Assembly: GCA_021292165.1 (NCBI GenBank)
Contig: CM037877.1
Location: 85,095,691-85,159,690, forward strand
From: Shinisaurus crocodilurus
Lineage: Eukaryota > Chordata > Lepidosauria > Squamata > Shinisauridae
Length of the DNA stretch: 64,000 nucleotides
Reading direction: 5' to 3'
Position 1 is the stretch's first letter. Each line of letters opens with the position of its first letter. Both the position numbers and the translations under genes were made by a program. Of this stretch, positions 48,301-56,332 are shown piece after piece. The notes beneath the pieces were generated by a model, which saw only the letters and a program-made list of their open reading frames with translations, was not told where the DNA came from and made no database searches.

Positions 48301-51300
48301 CAGATGTCCAGGGGAAGCCCACAAGCAGGACATGAGTGAAACAGCATCCTCCTACTCATGTACCCCAGCAACTGCCATGCAGAGGCATACTGCTTCTGAT
48401 CTTGGAGGCAATATATATTCATCATGTCTTGTAGCCATTGATAGCCTTATCCTCCATGAATTTGTCCAGTTCCTAAAGCTGTCCAAGTTGGTGGCCATTA
48501 CAACATCTTGTGTTAGTGAATTCCATAATTTAACTATGCACTATGTGAAGTACTACTTCCTGTCCTGAATCTCCTGCCATTCAGCTTCACTAGAGGACTC
48601 TAATATTATGAGAGAGAGAGAGAGAGAGAGAGAACAACTTCCTATCCACTTTCTCCACACCATGCATAATTTTATACTAACATTTTTAATATTTCTTAAT
48701 ATTTATACACCGCTAAGATCAAGAGGGTATGGGGGATACAACCTTCCCTGCTACTCACCATCCAGGAGTGCCCAAAACATTAGGAAGGGGCAGAACTTTC
48801 CAGTCTTGCTCTGGTGCCATTAGCCCCTTCGTTGCTCTGCCACATAATCCTATCTCTGTCCTAACACATCACAGAAATGGGTGTCGCCTTATTCCTGGGA
48901 TTTATTGTACCTTGGGGGGTGGCAGGAAGTTCCTCTCTCTGCTTTGTATTCAATACACTTGCTTACACAATCCTGCACCAACAGAGCATCGTTATGGAAA
49001 TGCTCCAAATATAGCAATGGATTTATTGAAACATTGCTAGATTTCTTGTTTATTCATCTAAGCCCTCCATTTGTATTTATATAAATTAGGATACTGTGCT
49101 GGATTTCTAATGATGAAGAAACGGATTCAGAGCCTTACACTCTTCTTCATGTCTTCCAATACAGAAACAGATTAATCCTATGCATATTTAATGAGAAATA
49201 AATCCTACTCTGTTCAATAGGGCTTATATCTTTATGGTAGAGCACATACTTTGCATGTAGAAGGTTCCAATTTTGATCTCCAGCATCTCCAGCTAGGGCT
49301 GGAAAAATTCCTGCCTGAAACCCTAGAGTGGCTGCTTGTTGACAATACTGAGCTAGATGGACCAATGGTCTGACTCAGTCATTTTAAGACAGCTTTTTAT
49401 GTTCCTCCTAAGTATATGTGCTCAGGAATGCAGCCTAAATTAGACAAAATAAGCAACTACATGAAAATTTGCTCAGCTTACATGCAGAGAACAGAATCGT
49501 TTTTTTCTTGCTAGAGAATGTTGACTGAGTACAGACAGCTGTCCAAGTTGTTACCCCATTGCTGCAGAGCAGCCTTCCCCAACTTGCTGCCCTCCAGATG
49601 TGCTGGACTACAACTCCCAGCATGTTTGTTGGGGATGCTGGGAGTTGTAGTTCACCACATTGTGGAAAGTATATAATTTCTATGTTACATGAACATATAT
49701 TTTGTAACAAATATTATTACTATTATTCTGCTTGAGTGTAATCCTATGACTTACATAAGTTAAGTTCCTGTTCTGACTCTGTATGCAGGAAGTCCTATCT
49801 CACATTGAAGTCCTATCTAACACTAGGAATGTGACACTAAGGGTCTGTAAGGGGCCTCTTGACTTCTTTTGACCTGTTGGAGTTAATCCTGTTGAGATAA
49901 CTGACTTGCTTAGAGTTATAGTGTTGAGATAAGGTAAAGTTAATTCAAGAAATGTTAAACATGGAAGAGTGGCCTTGCAATGCAGATTTACAAGGACACA
50001 GGGCAATTAACAAGAGGTGTGAACTATCTTTCCTCCACTCCCCACATACACACGTCAATTAGTTGTTATTTACTGCTGGGAAGAGAAACCAGATATTGTA
50101 AAAGCATAAATCTGTCACAATAGAAATAAACAATTAGGACACATCAGAGAATTTGTTATGCAGCAAGACGCTTGTCAGAAAGGTATAAGAATGGATGTAT
50201 TTCTGTTGTTCGGGGGTCCCACTCTCCTTTTCTTTTTTGAGTGCAAGGTGAAAGGGAGAAACGTGCTAAGCGAAAAGCACTTCAAACGAATTCTTTACAG
50301 GACCATCTTCCATCTGGTAACCTGTGTCCTCACTGTGGGAAGCTGTGTGGATCTAGAATTGGCCTCCACAGTCACTTACGGACCCATCGCTAGAGTCTAC
50401 ACAATATTTTTTTTTTTAGAATTTCCTCCTTTTAAAATTTTCTTTTTGTAATTTTTATCCTGGAAGACAATCTTACTCGGTCAGGAGTGATCGCCTACTA
50501 CTACTATTACTACAGCGCTGTATTCTAAATAAAGGAAATCTTTTTTTTACCCGCTCTGGCTGATTATGAACCACAAGTCAGCTGGAAACGAACTTGGGAA
50601 GTGGCTTGAACTTCCTTACCACAACATCAGGAAGGCACCAGGTTGGGGAATGCTGACACATACCATCAACAAACATACCACCTGACCACAGCTACAGAGA
50701 ACGAGCCCCAAGGCAGCCTTAACCTTAGGGCCGGGATCCTAAAAGGACTAACTAAAGAGTCACTGTCTGCAAGCATGCCGAAGAGCCGCTTGTTCTTTCG
50801 GGCCCTGAGGCGCTCCGGGAGAGGAAAACGGCATCCTCCTCCTTTCCTCCCACGGCCGCATAAATCTTTGCCACGACAGAGAGAAGCAAAGAAACCTCCC
50901 CTGTGCTGTGTGCATTGCAAGGCTCAGGGGAACCCCCTTCGTGGCCAAGTCGAGGCTTGAGGCACCCGCTGCAAGAACCTCCAACTGCCGGCCGCGCCAA
51001 GAGAAGGGCGGGGAATCTCTTCCAATCCTGCTCAGCAGGGGCCGAGGGGACCCGGGAAGGCTCGTCGCCACTTCATACGCTCCGCTTTTCCGCAGGGGTC
51101 CTCTCTGCCAGCCTCCCAATCGGGCTCCCCTCCCTCCCCGAGAAGGCTCCGATAGCGACGAGCCTTCGCAGCCTCCCTCCCGCGTCCTTTGCTTTCCCGT
51201 GCCAGCCAAACCAAAAGTCGCTCACCGGCTGGCCGAGAGGGAAGCGAGAAGCGGCGGTGGTTCTCCCGAGTGGCGCCGCTGCGGCGGCCTCTTCCCACCA

Positions 51301-51378
51301 GCGTGCGCCTTCTCTCAGGCGGCGGGCGGCGGTCCGCGAGGCGGCTGTGAGGACGCCGGCAGCTCCCGGCCTCCACAT
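37121..51378 (-). CDS. FXN: Frataxin gene, whole coding span (5 exons, 207 aa)
   Basis: Frataxin is the mitochondrial matrix protein that activates the NFS1-ISD11-ACP-ISCU complex for iron-sulfur cluster assembly. Five minus-strand exons join in frame: 153, 98, 121, 98 and 154 nt, giving 207 codons plus TGA (human has 210). All four introns have GT/AG ends and sizes of 4176, 2056, 3856 and 3546 bp, so the locus is compact. The core carries family signatures such as [56 protein letters not shown] and [14 protein letters not shown]. Residues equal to human G130, N146, Q148, Q153, W155 and R165 are kept (lizard G126, N142, Q144, Q149, W151, R161). The leader is arginine/alanine rich, as expected for mitochondrial import, and is poorly conserved. 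RSSGT at residues 75-79 matches the human second processing site (RKSGT). The human GGDL loop reads GVSM here. UTR limits and poly(A) site were not found. Confidence 0.97.
37575..37800. repeat. Foldback element in FXN intron 4
   Basis: AAACCATAGTTTGGAAG on the left is inverted as CCAAACCATAGTTTGCTGG and AACTATGGCTTGATTAAACC on the right. The internal GAGAGAGCCCTCCAAACC mirrors GGAGGGCTCATCCAAACC. Confidence 0.7.
37932..38039. repeat. Foldback MITE in FXN intron 4
   Basis: Arms AAAAAGTCCTACAACTCCCA and CTGTAGGACTTTTTTCTGTC. Sister of 13384-13510. Confidence 0.85.
39519..39655 (-). mobile_element. Sauria-type SINE 3' half in FXN intron 4, with AATT run
   Basis: Reversed tail TTTTTCCTGCAAGGAACCCA and CTCATAACAACCCTGTGAGG. 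An (AATT)n run at 39525-39554 forms its 3' extension. Confidence 0.85.
40821..40918 (-). CDS. FXN: FXN exon 4
   Basis: The exon is 98 bp, acceptor TTCTGCAG and donor GTAAGC. It encodes the beta-sheet: [32 protein letters not shown]. Asn142, Gln144, Gln149 and Trp151 match human N146, Q148, Q153 and W155, residues that contact ISCU and NFS1. The turn that is GGDL in human is GVSM here. Two bases are left over for exon 5. Confidence 0.97.
43365..43378 (+). repeat. Poly-G run in FXN intron 3
   Basis: About 14 consecutive G on the plus strand (C on the FXN sense strand). Confidence 0.9.
43460..43770 (+). mobile_element. L2-like LINE tails in FXN intron 3
   Basis: GGCCAGATGGGCGATTCATA followed by an AAAT run is the same end as at 53280-53335. 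A second tail, TTTATTGTATTTTAATAGTC with GTGAGCTGCTTTGGGAGTCC, follows at 43600-43760. Confidence 0.7.
44775..44895 (-). CDS. FXN: FXN exon 3
   Basis: The exon is 121 bp, acceptor TTTTACAG and donor GTATTA (a weaker but acceptable donor). It encodes the acidic first helix and strand 1: [40 protein letters not shown]. The many Glu and Asp residues form the acidic ridge known in frataxins to contact the assembly complex. Human E108 is Asp here. It ends in phase 0. Confidence 0.97.
45292..45328 (+). repeat. (TG)n microsatellite in FXN intron 2
   Basis: About 15 TG units followed by TCTG/TG variants. Confidence 0.95.
45801..45863. repeat. G12/C12 hairpin in FXN intron 2
   Basis: A run of 12 G, then GAGTGATGTT-type arm, an AT-rich loop, the inverted AACATCACTC arm, then about 11-12 C. 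Confidence 0.9.
46952..47049 (-). CDS. FXN: FXN exon 2
   Basis: The exon is 98 bp between acceptor TTCACAG and donor GTAAGT, the same length as human exon 2. It encodes [18 protein letters not shown] and continues to RSSGTLIDK, with two bases left over. It aligns with the human stretch ending RKSGTLGHPG and holds the maturation region before the folded core. A nearer AG (22 bp downstream of the acceptor) would give a 76-bp exon and break the frame, so the longer exon is correct. Confidence 0.92.
47185..47310 (+). mobile_element. 5S-rRNA-headed SINE with CR1 tail (copy 2), FXN intron 1
   Basis: AAGCTAAGCAGGGTCAGGCC then TTACTTGGATGGGAGACCCC join TTTCCTGCATTGAGCAGGGG and GGCTCCTTCCAACTC. The head is truncated just before box A. 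It lies about 135 bp upstream of the exon 2 acceptor, antisense to FXN. Confidence 0.9.
48226..48705 (-). mobile_element. LINE 3' end in FXN intron 1, containing a (GA)n array
   Basis: The plus strand shows AAGAACATGAGAAGAGTCCT, GTGGCCAACCAGATGTCCAG and TTGATAGCCTTATCCTCCAT. The minus strand encodes, with damage, a C-terminal RT tail. It continues to CTTTCTCCACACCATGCATA after the GA array. The element type is CR1-like; it is the family fragment also at 19622. Confidence 0.8.
48608..48633 (+). repeat. (GA)n microsatellite in FXN intron 1
   Basis: About 13 GA units, flanked by CTAATATTAT and ACAACTTCC, which are parts of the surrounding LINE. On the FXN sense strand it reads (TC)n. Confidence 0.96.
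49215..49405 (+). mobile_element. tRNA-derived SINE in FXN intron 1
   Basis: ATGGTAGAGCACATACTTTG followed by CATGTAGAAGGTTCCAATTT is a tRNA-like head. TGAGCTAGATGGACCAATGG and CTGACTCAGT precede the 3' end ATGTTCCTCC. It is distinct from the Sauria type. Confidence 0.8.
49570..49661. mobile_element. Palindromic hAT MITE, right end lost, FXN intron 1
   Basis: CAGCCTTCCCCAACTTGCTG starts a family member with arms CTACAACTCCCAGCAT and ATGCTGGGAGTTGTAG. The right terminus is missing. Confidence 0.8.
50625..50653. mobile_element. hAT MITE right-end fragment, FXN intron 1
   Basis: GGCACCAGGTTGGGGAATGC followed by TG is the right terminus of the same MITE family; the left half is missing. Confidence 0.55.
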
Positions 51379-51600
51379 GTTGCAAGAGCGCGGCCTGCAA
51401 AAGGCCCAGCCTTGAAGCGGCAGGGAAAGGGAGAAAACCTAGCCGGGGCACACTGCTGCCCTCTTACGGTGCCGCGGAGGGCATGCAGGAGAATGTTCCC
51501 CGGTACTTATCAAAAGGACGCTTCCGAAATGAAAAGCACGCCCGGCCCGGGCGGGAAGGCTTGCCTTCTCCCGTCAAATGGGAACTAACTGACCGGATGA
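50760..51600 (-). promoter_or_regulatory. GC-rich promoter island of FXN
   Basis: The stretch is strongly GC rich with many CpG dinucleotides and surrounds the FXN start codon at 51378, running into intron 1. Human FXN likewise has a CpG-island promoter without a TATA box. Long open frames on the plus strand here are by-products of base composition. Confidence 0.75.
51226..51378 (-). CDS. FXN: FXN exon 1 (start codon and mitochondrial leader)
   Basis: Encodes residues 1-51, beginning MWRPGAAGV; mammalian frataxins also start MW. The exon ends in CAGCCG followed by the donor GTGAGC, in phase 0, as at the human exon 1 boundary. The peptide has many Arg and Ala and few acidic residues in its first 20 positions, fitting a presequence. 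Conservation with mammals is low, so the start choice rests on the MW start, the correct phase, the good donor and the GC-rich island. Other frames through this exon are also open only because of high GC. Confidence 0.88.
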
Positions 51601-51801
51601 AGGAAAGGAAAGGAACTCCCTAAGGAGGGTCGCCCCTTTTTTCTTTTCTTTCTGGGCTCCTGTGCCTTTAACAGCTACACACAGAAATAAGGTCAATAGA
51701 AGCAGTTTTCTCTGGAGAAAGCAGTGGAATTTATCTGTCTCAGGTAGCTCTTCAAAACAGAAGAGGCCTGCCAGGTAGAAGTTGGATCCTCAAAAAAACA
51801 T

Positions 51802-52115
51802 CAGGGGTCCTCAACCTTTTTAAACAGGGGGCCAGTTCATTGTCCCTCAGACTGTTGGGGGACCGGACTGTTGGGGGACCGACCCCCCCTCCCCCACCGC
51901 CGTACCCACCATCGCTGGACCCGCACCGCCGCCGTACCTGCACCCGCTGCTGCCAAAGCCTCGCTGCCGCCGAAGCCCCGCCGCACCGAAACCCCCCCCC
52001 CCGCCGCTGGACCCATCCCACCACCGCCGGATCTGCACCTGCCGCCGTCGCCAACAAACCCCGCCGCGCAGTCGCCCCGCCGCATCCAGGAATCTCTTCC
52101 TACTTGCAGCACCAC
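51802..52115 (+). mobile_element. hAT-like terminus followed by a GC-rich CCG-type tract
   Basis: CAGGGGTCCTCAACCTTTTT has the form of a hAT end. GACTGTTGGGGGACCG occurs twice, then a CCGCCG-rich imperfect repeat runs to about 52090. No matching right terminus was found. It begins about 0.42 kb upstream of the FXN start codon. Confidence 0.55.
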
Positions 52116-53047
52116 ACACATTACTGTAGAAATGCCATCTATGCTCATAGATTCATTTATTCTATATTACTTGCAGGTCACTTTCATTCCCTTCCCTCAG
52201 TCAAAAAAAAAAGTGCATTTAAAGAAAATGAGTGAGAAGCAAGTCAGCAGCAAATGGAAAAAGAAGTGGTTGATTGCTCTCTTTATCATGTTTTTGTAGT
52301 TTGGGTTGTGGCAAGAAGTGATAGTGCTTACTGAAAGAAAGATAAAATGGGGGACATAGAGTAAAAGTAACAAAACAAAGGCCATTCAATTATCAATTTT
52401 AGTAGGAACAGAAACACAATTTTCTAATCAGACAGTGGGAGGGGAGGCATAAAGATATCAGAAGCAAGTAATAACGTAATCAACATACATTTGGGTTTTA
52501 TTTCTTAACTATGAGTACAATCCTAACCAATTCAGATAACCCAAGGAGGACTGGGATGAGGTGGGAGTGCCCCTCTGCAGGTGGATACACGCAGTGGCGT
52601 AGCGTGGGTTGTCAGCACCCGGGGCAAGGCAAGTAATTTGCGCCCCCTAACCCGTGGATTTTAGCAGTAACCTAGCATGGGCCATGCTATTATATGTCGT
52701 CTCACAACCATCGTAAACGACAAAAAATCAAGAACAAAAACTAAACATCAAAATGAACCATACCCTGGAGATGATCCAAGACTGGGCTAGATGGAGCCAA
52801 CTTCCTCAATCCTGTACCTCTAATTGTAATTCTTTAATAGAAGTGCAAGATATCAATCTGTATATAATACAGATTAATTTAAATTCGCCTGCTTTTAATT
52901 AGCGCAAATTTTTCAACAACGGAATTGAAATCTACATTAAAGTCTCTCTCAATGGACAGTATTGCTAGATTACTCAGTCTTTCTTGGCTCATTGTAGATC
53001 TCTGATATGTTTTAATTAGTTTAAGTTTTGAGAAACTTCTTTCACAA

Positions 53048-53338
53048 CTAGGAAGAGGGCCTTCTCTGTGGCAGCCCCCACATTATGGAACTCCCTCCCT
53101 AGTGACCTTCGCCATGCCCCCTCCGTGATGAGCTTCCGCCGTGCATTAAAAACATGGCTGTTCAGGCGGGAATATGGGGTGGGTTAGGTTTTTAATGAGA
53201 ATTTTTTATATTGTTTTAATTATTATATTTTATTGTGTTGTTTTGTTGTATTTTAATTGTACATCGCCCAGGGTGGCCGGGTGGCCGGCCAGATGGGTGA
53301 TTGATAAATATAATAAATAAATAAATAAATAAATAAAT
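53048..53338 (+). mobile_element. L2-like LINE 3' end nested in the hAT element
   Basis: GGAAGAGGGCCTTCTCTGTG, then TTATGGAACTCCCTCCCTAG and the tail GGCCGGCCAGATGGGTGATT with (AAAT)n. Same family as 13877-14285. Confidence 0.9.
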
Positions 53339-53695
53339 CACTTCCCATGCTTTTGAAACTATACTTCTGTTGATGCAACCAAAAATTGAATTTGCCCTTT
53401 TTGCAGCCACATCATACTGCTGACTCATATTCAGCTTGTGATCAACTACAACTCCAAGATCCTTTTTACACGTACTATTGCCAAGCCCCCATCTTATACC
53501 TGTGCTGTGCATTTTATTAATTTTTCCTAAGCAAAGAACTTGCTCTCTGTTAAACACTTGTATCTGTTAAAATTCTGTTATTTTCTGCCCGGTCTTCTAA
53601 ACTTTCAATATCATTTTGAATTTTATTTCTGCCTTCTAAGGTATTAGCTATCCCATACAATTTTGTGTCATCTGCAAATTTGATAAGCATCCCCC
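53339..53695 (-). mobile_element. CR1 RT fragment nested in the hAT element
   Basis: The minus strand encodes LIKFADDTKLYGIANTLEG and STCKKDLGVVVDHKLNMSQQ, matching the 15017-16891 CR1 protein, with internal frame breaks. Confidence 0.88.
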
Positions 53696-55432
53696 CACCT
53701 CTTGAACTCCTCTGCCTGTTGGGTTTTCCTGCCATGGAATCCTACGTACTTGTACTCTGAGTTTATTATAATCACCTTTCCTGATGTCCAAGGGAGTTTT
53801 ACATAGACGTTTTGATGGTGCTTCATGGTCAGCAGATTCACATGCTTTCTTGGCTGCTTCAGAAATGTTGTTGAAAACAGTATCATTTTGCATTTCTTGC
53901 AACTACCATCCAGCACAGATTCAATGCTGCCTTAATATCCAGATTCTGCTGCTGCTGCTGCTGCCTGCACTGATGTTACAGCTTTAAGATATCCCAGTAC
54001 TTTTAGAATAATTTCAGTAAGGAAGGGGAAAGGAAGACTACTGAGCAATCCAATAGCTTCAGTTTTTGATGACAAAATTTTTCATAAGGGTTAGATGCAT
54101 TGATTGATTAATTTGAGTATAGAAAGAATGAATTCTTCATCTGAATCCAAGTGTCCAGTCCCAGTGTCCATGTGAACCAACAGGAATTTTAAAGAACAGC
54201 CTTTATAAATCTGAGCAACATGCCCCTTCTTAAAAAGTATGTGCAACTGTTCACATACGTAAAAATATTCCTTCATCTCAGATATGTATCATTAGGAATA
54301 TCTGGGCAGATTCCGCTGTGGCACTACCCCCAAATAATAGCATCTGTACCTTTAAGAAGAAAAACAAAGGCTTTCTTGTTGGTTTTCTAAAATTGCTTAG
54401 TACATTTTATTATTTGTTTTAAAAAAATTAGGAGGGGGCAGAAAAATGGGGGGGGCTAGCCCCCCCCCCCTTACAGATCAACTCTCCCTTCACCGACACA
54501 ACTTCCTAGTTTCCTTCTGCCCCTGAACAGCTGGGGACAAGGGCTGTGGCGAACAGGAATGCCCAAATGTGAAGGTTTCTACATTGAAGGAAATTTCACT
54601 CCGTTTAGGGAAATTGTGTCTGAGAGGAATTTTCTTTTCTTTTCTTTTTTAAAAAGAACCGTGCATATGTGTGAGCGGAATCTCAGTAAACAATAATCTG
54701 GTTATCAGCTTAGTTTTTCTAGGGTCAAGATAACTGCACTTTCTGTTCTTGCATCTAGAGGCACCCCAAATAGAAGGCGCTCTCCTACATCCAATAGAGG
54801 CTGGCGGCCAGGGAGAGCTGCTTGGGCGCCGCTTGGAGCCGAGGCAAGCGCGCTCAGGCGCCGTGCACCGTGCTTGTGCGCCTCGACTTGCGCGCAACTG
54901 GTGGCGGGCTTCTCCCCCTCCTCCGGGCAGGGCCCTTCCTCCTTGCGCTCACGGCGGTGGCTCCTCCAGCGCAGCGCCAAGGCCGGTCGAGCGAAGTTGG
55001 GAGCAGCCGCGAAGCCTTGGGGGTGGAGGGAGCGAGATCGTTTGTCTCGCTGGCTGTCCGCTTGCAAGTATGCAGGGCGGTTCCCCAGTTGCCTCGGCGG
55101 CGGCGCGCCAGCAAGCGGACGGCAAGGCAGCAGCGGCAGCAGCCGAGGGAGGCGCGTGTGAGCGCCCCCCAGATGTTGCGCCCGGTGCGGCCCGCCCCCC
55201 CTGCACCCCCCACGCTACGCCTCTGGATACACGCTTTGGTGGTGGAGGCACATCTACTGCAGAGGCCCCTGGTAGGTATGCCCATGGAAAGCTCTGTGGG
55301 TATAAATCTACCACCAGAAGTAGCTGGTGATATGGCCCCAGAATGGGGTATTCCAGGGGCAAGATGGGGGTGGTCTTTGACCCGCTTGATCCAAAGCCCC
55401 TTTGTTCACCAGAGATGCCCCAAGATCTAGGG

Positions 55433-55568
55433 CAGTGGTTACCAACCTTGGGTCCCCAGATGTTACTGGACTACAGCTCCCAGCATCCCTTGTCATAAAC
55501 CATGTTGGCAGGGTATGCTGGGAACTGTAGTCCAGCAACATCTGGGAACCCAAGGTGGAGAACCACTG
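55433..55568. mobile_element. Palindromic hAT MITE, 136 bp, TSD ATCTAGGG
   Basis: Starts CAGTGGTTACCAACCTTGGG with an inverted right end GGTGGAGAACCACTG. ATCTAGGG lies at 55425-55432 and 55569-55576. Confidence 0.95.
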
Positions 55569-55855
55569 ATCTAGGGGGATCCCTCTGCACCAGCTTGGAG
55601 CTGGCATACCCATTGGGCACCTCCACCTCTCAGGACAAAAATAGAAATTATATGGTAGGCACATGTAAGCCATGGGAGCTCTGGGTTTCCGCAAAGAACA
55701 GCTGAAGGGACAAGCTTTTTAACCCTACCTCTTTGAGGTCCACTCACCTACCTGTGTCCAGCTACTTCCCAGTATATGAAAGCCCATATCTCCCCCACCC
55801 CCCAAGTGGAAAACCAGCTTGGGGAGCAAATTTGAGCAGAAAAAGACTGTAGGGC

Positions 55856-55960
55856 AGGGGTCCCCAAACCTTTTGGACTCGTGGGCACATTGGGGAATTT
55901 GAGAAACTGCTGTGGACACCACCACAAAATGGCTCCCACGGAGGATGTGGCTACTCTAGG
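55856..55960 (+). mobile_element. hAT-like end fragment
   Basis: CAGGGGTCCCCAAACCTTTT and ACCACAAAATGGCTCCCACG resemble the sequence at 61872-61985. No partner terminus was found. Confidence 0.6.
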
Positions 55961-56177
55961 AAGAAGCGTTAAAGTAGTCCCTTCCACCACCAGTCCTCTG
56001 CTGAAGATTGCAGCCTGCTCTAATGTTATCTGTATTTTAACTTTTCATTCTGTCTCGTATTATCATCATCATCCACAAGTGGCACTAATCGTGAGAGGCA
56101 TAGGCTGCAATTCTATACACATTTAACTGGGAGTAAGCCCCATTCAACTCAGTGGGACTTGCTTCTGAGTAGATATT

Positions 56178-56332
56178 ATGCTGGCTCAGCTTGTCTTGAG
56201 TGTGGAAACCTAAGCAGGGTTAACCCTGGTTGTTACTTGGATGGGAGACCCCTCCTCTAGTTTCCTGCATTGAGCAGGGGGTTGGACTCGATAGCCTTGT
56301 AGGCTCCTTCCAACTCTATGATCTATGAAATC
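56178..56332 (+). mobile_element. 5S-rRNA-headed SINE with CR1 tail (copy 3)
   Basis: CTGGCTCAGCTTGTCTTGAG, AACCTAAGCAGGGTTAACCC and TTACTTGGATGGGAGACCCC run into TTTCCTGCATTGAGCAGGGG and CTCCTTCCAACTCTATGATC. Confidence 0.9.

Larger units (their letters stand above)
52720..54300 (-). pseudogene. hAT transposase remains
   Basis: Recognisable only in pieces: the C-terminal block at about 52720-53045 and an N-proximal part around 54070-54300. Several stops are visible and two LINE fragments interrupt it. It cannot encode an active enzyme. Confidence 0.65.
52592..55225 (-). mobile_element. Decayed hAT transposon, 2,634 bp, TSD GATACACG
   Basis: Termini CAGTGGCGTAGCGTGGG and CCCACGCTACGCCTCTG are inverted. 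GATACACG lies at 52584-52591 and 55226-55233. The minus strand keeps the hAT C-terminal dimerisation pattern near 52930-53045 (decoding to a [17 protein letters not shown] stretch). The right 500 bp (54740-55225) is very GC-rich and may be its promoter. LINE pieces are nested at 53050-53690. Confidence 0.88.

Noticed and set aside
37121..51378. A GAA array in FXN intron 1 like the human one
   Set aside because: No GAA or TTC run of note lies between 47050 and 51225; the only purine array is (GA)n at 48608-48633.
50903..51588. Long plus-strand open frames (170 and 226 codons)
   Set aside because: They are shadows of the GC-rich FXN exon 1 and promoter and resemble no protein.
54749..55430. 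Long open frames on both strands (143-202 codons)
   Set aside because: They lie in the GC-rich end of a hAT element, overlap each other on both strands and have no domain.
24925..56332. Functional 5S rRNA genes
   Set aside because: Only the middle of the 5S sequence is present and it is fused to a CR1 tail, so these are SINEs.
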